Shown here piece by piece: positions 7,208 through 15,929 of a stretch of DNA of 38,129 nucleotides. Made by a program: the position numbers and the translations under genes. The stretch comes from DASPLX01 sp035627375. Lineage in GTDB: Bacteria; Pseudomonadota; Gammaproteobacteria; Burkholderiales; Burkholderiaceae_D. Under the pieces are notes generated by a model. The model had not been told where the DNA came from. It saw only the letters and a list, made by a program, of their open reading frames with translations, and did no database searches. Position 1 is the first letter of the stretch, and the number at the start of each line of letters is the position of its first letter. The stretch lies in NCBI GenBank assembly GCA_035627375.1, contig DASPLX010000055.1, positions 1-38,129 on the forward strand, read 5' to 3'.

Positions 7208-8635
7208 CTAGCTCAAACTTTCCGCTGCGCAAACGGCGAGCTTGCGCAAGGTGCAGTCTTTTCGCGAGAAGGCGCGTATGAGAATCTTGTAGGTATCGAG
7301 ATCGAAGGCCGGCCGCCGCGGCATGCCGCCCAACACGTCCTGCAGTTCGTCGTCCGAGCGCGCGGTCGCGAGATAGCACCAGTTGTGCACGACATGAACC
7401 TCCGTCCGTCCATCCGCGCCGGTCTCGACCAGTCCGACCGGACCGGCGTACGGCCACGCCTTGACTTTCAGCGACGCGAGCGCGGCTTCCAGGCGCGCTT
7501 GATGCAAGGCCGCCGGCTCGGCGCCGATGCAAGCGCCGCGGCATCGTTTCAATTGATGGGCGAAGCAAGGCTTGCCGGCATGCGTGCGGCTTTCCAGCCC
7601 GAGCGTGACGAGGCAAAGCTGATGCGCATCGGCCAGCTCGCGCAGCGCGGTCTCGGCCTTGCGGCGCGACTTGAACAAACCGTACAGGCGCTCGGCGCGG
7701 CCGAAGTCTTCTTCGTCGGCGTAGGCAAGCGCCGGCTGCAGCGCGCCGCCGGCGCCGGGCCGCAACTGCCACGCACAGAGCTCCTTTTGCCGCCGCAGCA
7801 CACGGTTATGGATGGGGCTCAGGTCCTTGATCAACTGCGCTTCGAGCAGCAACGCGCCGATCTCGCCGGCCGTCTCGCGCCACTCGAGGCGGCGGATTTC
7901 ATGCGCGATCCGCATGTCCTTGTAGAGCCGGTGATCGGCGCTGAAATGCGATAGCACGCGTTGGCGCAGATGCACGCTCTTGCCGACGTAGAGCAGCGCA
8001 TCGTTGTCGCCGTAGAAAAGATAGACGCCCGGCGTATCCGGAATGTCGTCGAGCACGGCCGGCGACAGATGGAGCGGCAGGCTAGGGCGCTGCAGTTGCG
8101 CCTGCAATGCCTCGTCGAATATCGCCGGCGCGGTCTCGCGCTCCATCTTTTCCCAGAATTGCCGGATCAGCTCGGCATCGGCCAATGCGCGGTGGCGGCC
8201 GTTCGCGTTCAGGCGATGACGCGCGACGAGGGCGTCGAGATTATGCTTCGGCTCCTCGGGAAACAGCTTGCGCGACAGCTTGACGGTGCATAGCACGTCG
8301 CAGCGCAGCGTGAGGCCGAGCTGCTTGAAGGCGTTGCGCAGGAAGCCGTAGTCGAAGCGCGCGTTGTGGGCGATGAACAGCCCGCCCTGCAGCCGTTCGA
8401 ACAGATCGGCGCTCAAGGCTTCGAAGGTCGGCGCGTCGCGCACCATGTCGTTGGAGATGCCGGTCAGGTTCTGGATGTAGGGCGGGATCGACATTTCCGG
8501 GTTGACCAGCGTCGACCACGCCGAGACCCGGCCACCGTCGACTTCGACGATGCCGATTTCGGTGATGCGGTCGGCGACCGGGTTGGCGCCCGTGGTCTCG
8601 AGGTCGACGAAAAGAAGTTTGCCGTGGCGGCTCAT
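7208..8635 (-). CDS. DnaQ-like 3'-5' exonuclease fused to a GIY-YIG (UvrC/Cho-type) nuclease
   Basis: A 475-residue two-nuclease protein. Residues 1-175 are a DEDDh exonuclease: VDLETTG (Asp-x-Glu), NARFDYGFL, and HRALADAEL with the catalytic His and Asp. From about 203 the UvrC-like GIY-YIG domain begins: DTPGVYLFYGDNDALLYVGK (GVY and YVG blocks), an Arg in LRQRV, and the glutamate in ALLLEAQLIK. The C-terminal part (about 300-475) resembles the unclassified region of similar proteins, with CFAHQLKRCRGACIG, a possible cysteine cluster. The exonuclease-Cho combination is known in several bacterial phyla and is assumed to act in nucleotide excision repair or DNA processing. There is no neighbour operon; its start lies 117 bases after the stop of the GGDEF-EAL gene upstream. 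Confidence 0.9.
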   Translation of the reverse strand: MSRHGKLLFVDLETTGANPVADRITEIGIVEVDGGRVSAWSTLVNPEMSIPPYIQNLTGISNDMVRDAPTFEALSADLFERLQGGLFIAHNARFDYGFLRNAFKQLGLTLRCDVLCTVKLSRKLFPEEPKHNLDALVARHRLNANGRHRALADAELIRQFWEKMERETAPAIFDEALQAQLQRPSLPLHLSPAVLDDIPDTPGVYLFYGDNDALLYVGKSVHLRQRVLSHFSADHRLYKDMRIAHEIRRLEWRETAGEIGALLLEAQLIKDLSPIHNRVLRRQKELCAWQLRPGAGGALQPALAYADEEDFGRAERLYGLFKSRRKAETALRELADAHQLCLVTLGLESRTHAGKPCFAHQLKRCRGACIGAEPAALHQARLEAALASLKVKAWPYAGPVGLVETGADGRTEVHVVHNWCYLATARSDDELQDVLGGMPRRPAFDLDTYKILIRAFSRKDCTLRKLAVCAAESLS

Positions 8636-8752
8636 GATGCTGACAATTCGATATGGTGACGAGCGGCGATGTTCCGCATCATCATTGACTGGCGGAGAGC
8701 CCGGAGGTTCGCGCCGCCGCGCCCCGATCTCCCGCGCCCGGACGCATCCGTT

Positions 8753-11700
8753 TCAACACCAGTCGGCGGGAACGTGGTTCTTCTGCAATTGCAGGAATTC
8801 CTCGAGCGGCAGCGGCCTGCTGAAATAGAAACCCTGGAATTCGTCGCAGCCGAAGGCGCGCAAGGCTTGCATCTGCTCCGGCTTTTCCACGCCCTCCGCC
8901 ACGACGCGCATACCCATCGAGTGCCCCATCGCGATGATCGCCTTGGTGATCGCCGTATCGTTCGGCCCGACCGGAATATCCTTGACGAAGCTTTGGTCGA
9001 TTTTCAGGCTGTAGACCGGGAAGCGCTTGAGATTGGCGAGCGAGGAATAGCCGGTGCCGAAATCGTCGATGTCGAGGCGAATGCCCATCGCGCGCAAGTC
9101 GTTCATGATGTGCACCGCCTGCTCCGGGTTGTGCATCACCATGCTTTCCGTGATCTCGAGCTGCAGCAGGCGCGGGGGCAGGCCGCTTTCCGTCAGCAGC
9201 GTGCGCACGTTGTCGATGAAGGCGGCATCGTCGAGCTGGCGCGGCGACAGATTGACCGCCACATGAATCGGATGGCGGCCGTCGGCGTTGATCTTCAATC
9301 CGTCGCGGCAGGCGATGCGCAGGATTTGCTTGCTGAGCGGGATGATGAGGCGCGTTTCCTCAGCCAGCGGAATGAAGCGCGCCGGACCCAGCAGGCCATG
9401 TTCGGGATGCTGCCAGCGCACCAGTGCTTCGACGCCGGTGATGCGGCCGGTGGCGAGCTCGATTTTCGGCTGGTAATGCAGCACGAATTCGTCGTTGTCG
9501 ATCGCGCGCCGCATTTGCGACTCGAGCGCCAGCCTTTCGATCGTATGGATATTCTTGTTCGGCGAATAGAAGTGGAAAGCGTTCTTGCCGTCGGCCTTGG
9601 CGCGGTACATCGCGATATCCGCGTTCTTCAACAGGCTGCGCGCGTCGGTGCCGTCGTCCGGATAGATCGCGATGCCGATGCTCGCGCTCAGGTGGCATTC
9701 CTGTCCATGGATGAAGAAGGGCTGCGCCGCTTCGTGCAGGACCTTCTGCGCGACCGTCGCCGCGTAACCGCCGTCGGCCAGCTCTTCGATCAGCACATAG
9801 AATTCGTCGCCGCCCATCCGCGCCAGCGTGTCCGAGGCGCGCAGGCAGGCGCGGACGCGCTTGGAAAACTCGCGCAAGGCGGAATCGCCGGCATCGTGGC
9901 CGAGCGTGTCGTTGATGTTCTTGAAGCGGTCGAGGTCGACGAACAGCACCGCGAGCTTGCTCTGGTGACGCTGCGCGGATTTCATTGCATGGTTCAGCAA
10001 TTGGTTGAACAGCGATCGGTTCGGCAGCGAGGTCAATTCGTCGTAGTGGGCAAGGAAGCGGATGCGGTCCTCCGACTGCTTGTTCTCGATCGCGATGCCG
10101 GCCAGGTTGGCGGCGATCTCGGCCAATTCCAGTTCCTTGGCGTCGGGCGCGTGGGTTTCGCAGTAATACAGCGTCAGGGCGCCGAGGATCTTCTTTTGCT
10201 TGCCGAGTATCGGCCAGGAAGTGCAGGCGCTCAGTTCGTGCTTGACGACCACGTCGCGCCATGAGGCCCACAGCGGGTCCCTGATCATGTCGATGGAGGT
10301 GACGCGCTGGCGCCGGCGTACCGCGGCGGAAAAGCTGCCGTCGCCGGAAGCGGCCGGAACCGTGCCGATCGCCGCGCAGAAGTCTTCGGACAGGCTGGCG
10401 GCAACCGGCGGATTCAACAGCTGGCCGCCGGCTTCCATCACCTGGATGGAGCACAGACCATCCTTGGAATGCGTTTCGACGAAGCGTGACAGCGTCAGCA
10501 GGATCTCTTGCAGGGGCAGGCCGGAAGCGACCATCCCGAGAATCCGGTTCTGCGCGAGCTGCAGCTGCTCGGACATCTTGCGTCCGGTGATGTCGCGCAT
10601 GACGTTCTGGATGGCCGGAACGCCGAGATAATAGAACTTGGTGGCCGCCGTCTCGGCATGGAACTCCGTGCCGTCGGCGCGTACCCACACCTCGTCGTTG
10701 AACAGCGTCTGATTCGTCAGGCCCATCGGCAGCTGGCGGGCGCGCGCCATCACGACTTCATGATAGTCGGGATGGACGAACGGCAATACGTCCTTGCCGA
10801 GCAATTCGTCGGCGTTCTTCGCCCCGAGCAGCTTGACGCAAGCTTCGTTGACGAGCAGGAACTTGTTGCGGCGATGGACGAAGATCGCGTCGGGCGAGAG
10901 TTCGATGATCTGACGGTAGCGGGCTTCGCTGTCGCGCAGGATCGCCTGGCTCTGCTTGAGTTCCGAGATGTCGCGGATGTAGGCGCTGAACATGCGCGTG
11001 TCGGAGAGATAGATGGGCGCGACGGCGATCTCGATCGGAAAGGTCATGCCGCTGGCATGCGTGGCCATCAGTTCGACGCGTCGATTGATCATCGGACTGT
11101 CGCCGGTGGTCAGGAACTGCGTGATGTTCTGGCGCTGCATGTCGCGCGACTCGGGCGCGATCAGCAAGTCGGCCAATTGCTTGCCGACGGCGTCGCGGCG
11201 CCGGTATCCGAAGGTGCGTTCCGCGGCCGGATTAATATCGACGATGCGGCCGCCGTCGTCGAAAGACACAATGCTGTCGAGCGAGGCGTGGAAGATCGCA
11301 TCCTTGAGCTTTTCGCTTTCGGCCAGCGCCAGCTCGATGGCTTCGCGGCGCTTTTCGTGATCGAAATTATCGAGCGCGAACGACAGTTCTTTCGTCATTT
11401 CGCACAGCAGTTCGACCAACGCCTCGTCGAAGTAATTCCGTTCCGAGGAATACAGGACCAGCACGCCGACCGGCTTGCCGCTGCGGCAGAAGGGAAAGCT
11501 CGCGAATGCGTGCAGGTTCAGGTCGAGGGCGATCCGCTTCCAGGGATCGGGATAGGCCGAAGCGAAGAAGTCGTTGCAGATGCTGGGCCGGTTCTCGCGG
11601 ATCGCGATGCCGCTCGGACCGCGTCCGGAATCCTTGTCCGGGTCGATCGAGACTTCGACGGATTCGAACAGCGGCCGGTTGTCGCCGTAGCCGGCGGCGA

Positions 11701-12310
11701 CATTCAGGAGGCCCGTCTCGGGATCGAGCAGGCGGATCGTCGCGATGTGGAACTTGCCGTGTTCGACCGCGATGCGGCAGATTTCCGGGAGCAGCGTCTC
11801 CGGGTTCTGCATGTGCAGGATGGCGTGAATCGTCCGCCGCAGCGCCGCATACAGATCGAGAAGGCGGGCTTCGCGCCGCTCGGCTGCCTTGCGCGCGCTG
11901 ATGTCGGAAAACATGCCGACGCAGCGCACCGCGCGGCCGTCGCCGTCGCGCTCCACCACCATGCCGGACATCTCGACCCAGCGCCAGCCGATTTCCTCGT
12001 CCTCCAGCCGCAGCTGCAGGCGCTGCAGCGTGCCGCTCGGTGCGTTCGCGAGGCTGAGCGTGTGCCGTATCGCGTCCAGGAAGAGCGGCTTGTCCTCGTC
12101 GTGTATCAAGCGATGCAAGCCGACCGAATCCTGGATGCCGGCGAGGGGAACATGCTGGAAGTCCGCCGGAATGCCGCTGGTGAAGTGAAGGCGGTCGCCC
12201 GGAATCAGCCAGTCGAACGCAAGCTGGCTGCCGCTTTGCAAAGTCAGGCTCAGGCGCTCGTTGACGGCCAGCAGGTCATCCGAGCTCATCATTGCTCTAT
12301 CCGTATGCAT
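8753..12310 (-). CDS. Multi-sensor c-di-GMP protein: PAS, GAF, PAS, PAS, GAF, GGDEF, EAL
   Basis: 1185 residues with no transmembrane segments, so a cytoplasmic sensor. Approximate layout: PAS (20-135), GAF (150-310), PAS (325-445), PAS (455-580), GAF (590-730), GGDEF (745-905) and EAL (925-1175). The cyclase signature is intact (ARMGGDEFYVLIEE, preceded by VDLDRFKNINDTLGHDAGD). The phosphodiesterase motifs are also intact (GVEALVRWQHP, NLSPRQL, ITESMVMH, DDFGTGYSSLANLK, KIDQSFV, AEGVE), so both synthesis and hydrolysis of c-di-GMP look possible. Met1 at 12310 and the Met-Met pair at residues 7-8 are all possible starts; none has a strong ribosome-binding site. Ligands sensed by the five input domains cannot be deduced. 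Confidence 0.93.
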   Translation of the reverse strand: MHTDRAMMSSDDLLAVNERLSLTLQSGSQLAFDWLIPGDRLHFTSGIPADFQHVPLAGIQDSVGLHRLIHDEDKPLFLDAIRHTLSLANAPSGTLQRLQLRLEDEEIGWRWVEMSGMVVERDGDGRAVRCVGMFSDISARKAAERREARLLDLYAALRRTIHAILHMQNPETLLPEICRIAVEHGKFHIATIRLLDPETGLLNVAAGYGDNRPLFESVEVSIDPDKDSGRGPSGIAIRENRPSICNDFFASAYPDPWKRIALDLNLHAFASFPFCRSGKPVGVLVLYSSERNYFDEALVELLCEMTKELSFALDNFDHEKRREAIELALAESEKLKDAIFHASLDSIVSFDDGGRIVDINPAAERTFGYRRRDAVGKQLADLLIAPESRDMQRQNITQFLTTGDSPMINRRVELMATHASGMTFPIEIAVAPIYLSDTRMFSAYIRDISELKQSQAILRDSEARYRQIIELSPDAIFVHRRNKFLLVNEACVKLLGAKNADELLGKDVLPFVHPDYHEVVMARARQLPMGLTNQTLFNDEVWVRADGTEFHAETAATKFYYLGVPAIQNVMRDITGRKMSEQLQLAQNRILGMVASGLPLQEILLTLSRFVETHSKDGLCSIQVMEAGGQLLNPPVAASLSEDFCAAIGTVPAASGDGSFSAAVRRRQRVTSIDMIRDPLWASWRDVVVKHELSACTSWPILGKQKKILGALTLYYCETHAPDAKELELAEIAANLAGIAIENKQSEDRIRFLAHYDELTSLPNRSLFNQLLNHAMKSAQRHQSKLAVLFVDLDRFKNINDTLGHDAGDSALREFSKRVRACLRASDTLARMGGDEFYVLIEELADGGYAATVAQKVLHEAAQPFFIHGQECHLSASIGIAIYPDDGTDARSLLKNADIAMYRAKADGKNAFHFYSPNKNIHTIERLALESQMRRAIDNDEFVLHYQPKIELATGRITGVEALVRWQHPEHGLLGPARFIPLAEETRLIIPLSKQILRIACRDGLKINADGRHPIHVAVNLSPRQLDDAAFIDNVRTLLTESGLPPRLLQLEITESMVMHNPEQAVHIMNDLRAMGIRLDIDDFGTGYSSLANLKRFPVYSLKIDQSFVKDIPVGPNDTAITKAIIAMGHSMGMRVVAEGVEKPEQMQALRAFGCDEFQGFYFSRPLPLEEFLQLQKNHVPADWC

Positions 12311-12511
12311 ACCGCGTGGCTTCAGGAATTGTTCGGATCAGCCAGGTCCGGTCGTCGCGGCGCGATGATATCGTCGGCCTCTGCGACGGCCGTCCTGCTG
12401 TCGGCTATTCATTGCCAATTAGGAATAATGAACCCGCTCATGGTATCGCGCAATGGTTTTAGCAGGAACCGGGACTCTAACGTTCGTATCGTGTAGGTGC
12501 TCGCTATCGCC

Positions 12512-12730
12512 CTATCCGGCGATCACGTCGATGGCGACGTCGCCGAGCATAACGCGTTGACCGGGGCGGATCTTGCATGTCTTGCGCAACTCGACTTGGC
12601 CGTCGACGCTTACGGCGCCGGAGGCCACCAGCATCTTCCCGGCGCCGCCGCTGTCGCACAGGCCGGCGAGTTTCAGAAGCTGGTTGAGTTCGATGAATTC
12701 GCCATCGACCGCGAAACGGAGTTGAGTCAT
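12512..12730 (-). CDS. Small S4-domain RNA-binding protein (YbcJ-like)
   Basis: A 72-residue protein that is almost wholly one S4 domain: FIELNQLLKLAGLCDSGGAGK followed by SGAVSVDGQVELRKTCKIRPGQRV. This matches the stand-alone YbcJ/RlbA-type S4 proteins, which bind RNA and may act in ribosome biology. It lies 7 bases after the 93-aa gene, at the end of a minus-strand group. Confidence 0.88.
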   Translation of the reverse strand: MTQLRFAVDGEFIELNQLLKLAGLCDSGGAGKMLVASGAVSVDGQVELRKTCKIRPGQRVMLGDVAIDVIAG

Positions 12731-12737
12731 GAAGTTG

Positions 12738-13019
12738 TCAAGTAGGAGTGTCGAGTGCCTGTTCCGCCTTGGCGATCCAGGTGTCCAGGCCGGCGAGCAA
12801 GTCCGCCCGGCTGAAGGAGCAGCTTTCTTCCGTGAACAGGCTGCCGGCTTCGAGGCGGCCGAGCAAATCCTCCATCACCGCACGGTAGCGCATCGGCAGC
12901 GCGTCGAGCAATTCCGTCTGCGCCCGCCAGGCGCGGCAAAACGCATCGGTCGCGAGACTGCCGGCGCGCAGCTCGCACATGGCGTCTCTCAATGTGGCCA
13001 GGGTTTGATCGTAAGGCAT
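12738..13019 (-). CDS. Small hypothetical protein, 93 aa
   Basis: A helical, acidic, soluble protein starting MPYDQTLATLRDAMCELRAG; I do not recognise a family. The frame stays open far upstream, but that part is antisense-like Arg-rich shadow of the SirB2 gene, so an internal start is required. ATG 13019 has a poor ribosome-binding site; an alternative ATG at 13072, 18 codons upstream, has AGGCGG 4 bases before it. A TATAAT hexamer (13053-13058, minus) between the two favours the shorter form, possibly with its own transcript. The gene sits between SirB2 and the S4 gene. Confidence 0.6.
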   Translation of the reverse strand: MPYDQTLATLRDAMCELRAGSLATDAFCRAWRAQTELLDALPMRYRAVMEDLLGRLEAGSLFTEESCSFSRADLLAGLDTWIAKAEQALDTPT

Positions 13020-13138
13020 GTGCCGGATAGGAAAAGGAAGGGGTAGCGCGAGATTATACGCGTCGCCCATTGCCGCCTGCCGAACCGCGGTGAGCCGCAG
13101 GGAGCAGTGGGAGGGCGCCAGCCCGCTGCCGGGAGACG

Positions 13139-13513
13139 TCAGATCGGCTGCCGCGTCAGTGCGACGGCGACGATGTAACCGAAGGCGAGGAGCGCGCCGG
13201 CATAGGCAGCGCCGCGAACGCGCTTGGTCTTGCCGCGCTTGAGCGCGATCGTGCCGAGCATGATGTAGAGCAGCAGGGCGAGCAGTTTCGCCGCGAGCCA
13301 CGGTTGCGCGAACGGGTATTGGCCGCTCCACACGACCATCGTCAGCGCGCTGGCGAGCAGCACGGTGTCGACGATGTGCGGAGCGATCCTGACCCAGCGC
13401 CGCCGCAGCAGCGGCGAGTCGAGCAGCATCCAGATGCCGCGCAGCGCGAAAAAGCTTCCGCTCAGGGCGGCGCATGTCATGTGGACATGCTTGATCGCGA
13501 GGTAGCCGGTCAT
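13139..13513 (-). CDS. SirB2-family membrane protein
   Basis: 124 residues with four predicted membrane segments (about 8-30, 45-62, 72-90 and 102-120). Family features are visible: IKHVHMTCAALSGSFFALRG, RIAPHIVDTVLL and W..AKLLALLLYIMLG. SirB2-like proteins are small inner-membrane proteins of unknown biochemical role; the old link to invasion gene regulation is weak. It starts 16 bases after the SapC gene and is likely co-transcribed with it. Confidence 0.9.
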   Translation of the reverse strand: MTGYLAIKHVHMTCAALSGSFFALRGIWMLLDSPLLRRRWVRIAPHIVDTVLLASALTMVVWSGQYPFAQPWLAAKLLALLLYIMLGTIALKRGKTKRVRGAAYAGALLAFGYIVAVALTRQPI

Positions 13514-13529
13514 TCCGGACCGTTGGAGC

Positions 13530-14270
13530 TCAGGCGGCCTTGCTGGTTTCCAGCCGGGGCTCGAGGCGGCGCAGCAGTTTCGAGATGTTGCCGAGCGAAG
13601 CGAGGTGCGCGTGAATCAGCGCCAGGTCGCCGCTGCGCGCAAGTTGCAGCAGCTTGGCATCGTCCAGTTCGCCGACTTTCTTTTCGTCGACGATATGGAA
13701 GCCGTTCAGGGACATTTTCTGGCCCTCGTGGGTTTGCACTTCGATCCCCTGCGGAATCAGCAGATCGAGCGCTGCCAGGCGGGCGACGAGTTCGCGTGCG
13801 GCATTGCCCTGGTTGCGGAAGTAGTCGAGGAAGCGAACGACCTCGGCGAACATCGGCGACTCGCTGCCGTCCTCGGCGAACAGGCGCTCGCCGCCCTCGG
13901 CGTTGAAGCCCGGGCATTCCTCGTCGATCAAGACCATGAAGCTTTCGTTGTCCTGCTCGTGCAGCACGAAGGGATAGCGGCGCACGAAGGCCGGAACATA
14001 GTCGCCGTCCCACTTGCCGTTGGCGGACACGAACAGGTTCTCTTTTTGGCGGATGCCGGTGAGGACGATCGGACCGCCGGTCTTGTCGTCGTCCATCGCG
14101 AACACGATCGGATATTCGATGCATGCCTGGGCGAATTCGACCGGTGCGAGGGGCAGGGCATTCTCGTTGGCGGCAAATGCAAAGCCTTCGACCATCGGAT
14201 TCAGGCGCAGATCGCGGTGCAGTTCGCGGTTGAGCGGAACCAGCTTCTTGTAAAACATCAATGTACTCAT
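13530..14270 (-). CDS. SapC-family protein
   Basis: A 246-residue protein with the typical SapC-family opening (MFYKKLVPLNRELHRDLRL), the central NLFVSANGKWDGDYVPAFVRRYPFVL and the C-terminal NGFHIVDEKKVGELDD. The family is named after a Campylobacter S-layer locus gene, but proteobacterial members without S-layers are common and their function is unknown; no signal peptide is seen. The start is ATG 14270 (MSTLMFYKK). The longer open frame upstream to 14447 reads through the promoter region and is unlikely to be used. It is probably the first gene of a group with SirB2, the 93-aa protein and S4. Confidence 0.88.
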   Translation of the reverse strand: MSTLMFYKKLVPLNRELHRDLRLNPMVEGFAFAANENALPLAPVEFAQACIEYPIVFAMDDDKTGGPIVLTGIRQKENLFVSANGKWDGDYVPAFVRRYPFVLHEQDNESFMVLIDEECPGFNAEGGERLFAEDGSESPMFAEVVRFLDYFRNQGNAARELVARLAALDLLIPQGIEVQTHEGQKMSLNGFHIVDEKKVGELDDAKLLQLARSGDLALIHAHLASLGNISKLLRRLEPRLETSKAA

Positions 14271-14352
14271 GGCAGTCGTCCAAATGCAGGGCGTCGATAA
14301 AACCGGCCCGCGATCGTGTCGCAAGCGGCGGCCCGGAAATCGGGCACGCGGC

Positions 14353-14383
14353 ATTTTAGCAGCCTCGCGCCACGGAAAACCAA
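14353..14383 (-). promoter_or_regulatory. Candidate promoter of the SapC operon
   Basis: On the minus strand an extended -10 (TGC-TAAAAT, hexamer 14353-14358) lies 19 bases after TTGGTT (14378-14383). The -35 is weak and the spacing long, so the extended -10 would carry the activity. A small GCCCG/CGGGC hairpin lies in the leader. Confidence 0.45.
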
Positions 14384-14454
14384 TTGCAGGCGCGCTTCCG
14401 TGGAAAGCGTTGTCGCTCTGGCAAGCGTCGATTTTTGTGCGATGCATGAGAAAG

Positions 14455-14480
14455 CGGGCTTATGCAAATGCATTCGCCCG
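14455..14480 (-). terminator. Weak terminator-like hairpin after the His-tail protein gene
   Basis: CGGGC (14455-14459) pairs with GCCCG (14476-14480) around an inner ATGCA/TGCAT pairing. On the minus strand only a short T-rich tract (TTTCTC) follows, so function is uncertain. Confidence 0.3.
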
Positions 14481-14508
14481 GTGATGGTTTCTTGATGCGG
14501 CGCATCAA

Positions 14509-14940
14509 TCAATCGTCCGCATGGTCGTGTCCGTGTCCATGCTTATGATGCTTGTGCTTGTGTTTTTCCTCTTTATCTTTCTTATGGCGCTTTTCGCGCC
14601 AGGGACGTCCGTATTCCGTCTCGACATAGACATGCTCGACGTACGGTCGGCTCGACTGCAGCGTGACCGGAATGCCGCCGAGGTTGGCGTCGACCCGGAT
14701 CTGGCCGGGCAGGTTGATGCCGAATTGCCAGTTGCCTCCGCTCATCCAGAACCAGGTATGGGTCTCGGGCGCGTAGTAGACGCGCTGCGCGGGATAGTAG
14801 ACATAACGGTATTCGCGGACCTGCTTGGCGCGATGGCCGTGCGCCGGCGCCCACGGCGGCGGGTCCGCTTGCGCCGGAACGCAGATGCCGATGAGGCCGA
14901 GCGCCGCGGTCGCGAACGGCAGTGCGATGCTTCCCTTCAT
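14509..14940 (-). CDS. Secreted protein with histidine-rich C-terminal tail, 143 aa
   Basis: The Sec signal peptide is clear (MKGSIALPFATAALG..., cleavage after AQA, residue 25). The mature domain is aromatic-rich (YRYVYYPAQRVYYAPETHTWFW; NWQFGINLPGQ) and ends with a charged tail from about 119 to 143 containing eleven histidines alternating with Lys, Gly and Asp. The tail should bind divalent metals such as Zn, Ni or Cu in the periplasm. The central domain is found in small proteobacterial exported proteins of unknown function. AAGGAG lies 7 bases before ATG 14940; the longer frame to 15108 is not credible because the signal peptide would be internal. Upstream are paired GTAAC-type sites that may control it. 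Confidence 0.82.
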   Translation of the reverse strand: MKGSIALPFATAALGLIGICVPAQADPPPWAPAHGHRAKQVREYRYVYYPAQRVYYAPETHTWFWMSGGNWQFGINLPGQIRVDANLGGIPVTLQSSRPYVEHVYVETEYGRPWREKRHKKDKEEKHKHKHHKHGHGHDHADD

Positions 14941-15035
14941 GATGTTCTCCTTGTATCGCGTTGGTGGATGCCGCAGCATCGACGGAGTCATGTTGGCGGA
15001 GAACATCGCGGCCAGGTTTGCCAGCGTGTGCGCGA

Positions 15036-15108
15036 ATGTAACCGCGCAATTGCCGGAATCCCGGAAATACAGCGTTCTGAGCGGGGCGCCGGTTACATCC
15101 GGTTGCAT
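15036..15108. promoter_or_regulatory. Cluster of three related sites in the divergent intergenic region
   Basis: ATGTAACCG (15036-15044) and its exact inverse CGGTTACAT (15090-15098) lie 45 bases apart, and a third related site GGTTGCAT (15101-15108) starts 10 bases after the start of GGTTACAT. A 7-bp inverted repeat CACCCGA/TCGGGTG (15131-15151) follows. Together they occupy the 348-bp space between the His-tail protein gene and the 120-aa gene, which otherwise shows no gene. A regulator binding direct repeats one helical turn apart is one possibility. Confidence 0.4.
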
Positions 15109-15288
15109 TTCCTTGCGATGATGGCGAACGCACCCGACCCGTTATCGGGTGCCGGACGTTGCTGAAACGGTGCAGCGATAGTGGATGTCAGGCAATTTAT
15201 CCGGTAATCTGTCAAGGTGACCGGCGCTCAAGCAACGAAAGAAACCGCGCGGCAGGCCATTATTCCTGGGAACACCGTTGGAGACAAA

Positions 15289-15651
15289 ATGTTATTCCTG
15301 AAGAGCACCGTCGCACCGCTTGCTCCCGGCCTCTATTTGGTCGACATTGCCGCCAAGCCGCCGGGACGGACTTTCGGTGTATTCATTGCGGTCGACGCCG
15401 ACAACCCGCCGCAAGACTTGATCAACTCGATCGAAGCCATGGGGTTTCGACGAACGGTTGCCGCTCCCTATACGCACCAGGACGGGAAGAAAGTGCTCGA
15501 CCTGCATTACCACAAGGCCGGCACCGATATCTTCGACGGTTGGACCCTCGCCGAAAGGGATGCCAATCTCAAGGCGCTCGAAGAATTGTTCGGCAAGCTG
15601 GATATCAAGATCCAGCCGCGCACCATGACGCTGGCCGAAGCGTTCGCGTGA
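15289..15651 (+). CDS. Hypothetical protein, 120 aa
   Basis: A soluble alpha/beta protein (LKSTVAPLAPGLYLVDIAAK; RTFGVFIAVDADNPPQDLIN; KVLDLHYHKAGTDIFDGWTL). I do not recognise the family. The start is ATG 15289, with TTGGAG 7 bases upstream; a GTG at 15217 in the same frame is a weaker alternative that adds 24 residues. The gene is isolated: divergent from the His-tail protein gene and convergent with the DUF1653 gene 32 bases away. Confidence 0.7.
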   Translation: MLFLKSTVAPLAPGLYLVDIAAKPPGRTFGVFIAVDADNPPQDLINSIEAMGFRRTVAAPYTHQDGKKVLDLHYHKAGTDIFDGWTLAERDANLKALEELFGKLDIKIQPRTMTLAEAFA

Positions 15652-15683
15652 TGGCGCCGTCTGCTTCTGCCGCGGGGCGGGAG

Positions 15684-15929
15684 TCAGGCGGAAATCAGCT
15701 TGAAACGCGGCCGCGGCACGCCGTCGATCACCACATCCTCGCAGAACATCGCCAGCGGGCGATGCCACAGTTGCGGCCAATCGGAATCGTATAGCGGGCG
15801 GTAGACGACGCAGATTTCGCCTCGCTCGCTGTCCTTGCTGATGCCTAGGACGAAATATTTCTTCCCCTTGTAGTGTTCATAGACGCCGGGCACGACCGCC
15901 GGTCGTTGCGCATGAGGGAGCATGCTCAT
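15684..15929 (-). CDS. DUF1653 domain protein, 81 aa
   Basis: It contains the DUF1653 core: PGVYEHYKGKKYFVLGISKDSERGE...VVYRPLYDS..W.RPLAMFCEDV. This is a small SH3-like fold of unknown function in many bacteria. Its ATG overlaps the TGA of the diguanylate cyclase gene (ATGA, 15926-15929), so translation should be coupled. The frame stays open upstream inside the cyclase gene, but only from this ATG on does it match the family. Confidence 0.85.
   Translation of the reverse strand: MSMLPHAQRPAVVPGVYEHYKGKKYFVLGISKDSERGEICVVYRPLYDSDWPQLWHRPLAMFCEDVVIDGVPRPRFKLISA

Noticed and set aside
8669..12496. Plus-strand open frames of 531 and 662 codons opposite the GGDEF-EAL gene
   Set aside because: The minus strand has unmistakable PAS, GAF, GGDEF and EAL motifs over the same bases; the plus-strand products are charged and repetitive without homology.
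13020..13475. Long N-terminal extension of the 93-aa protein
   Set aside because: The added sequence is Arg/Ala-rich and lies out of frame over the SirB2 gene, which has clear membrane helices and family motifs.
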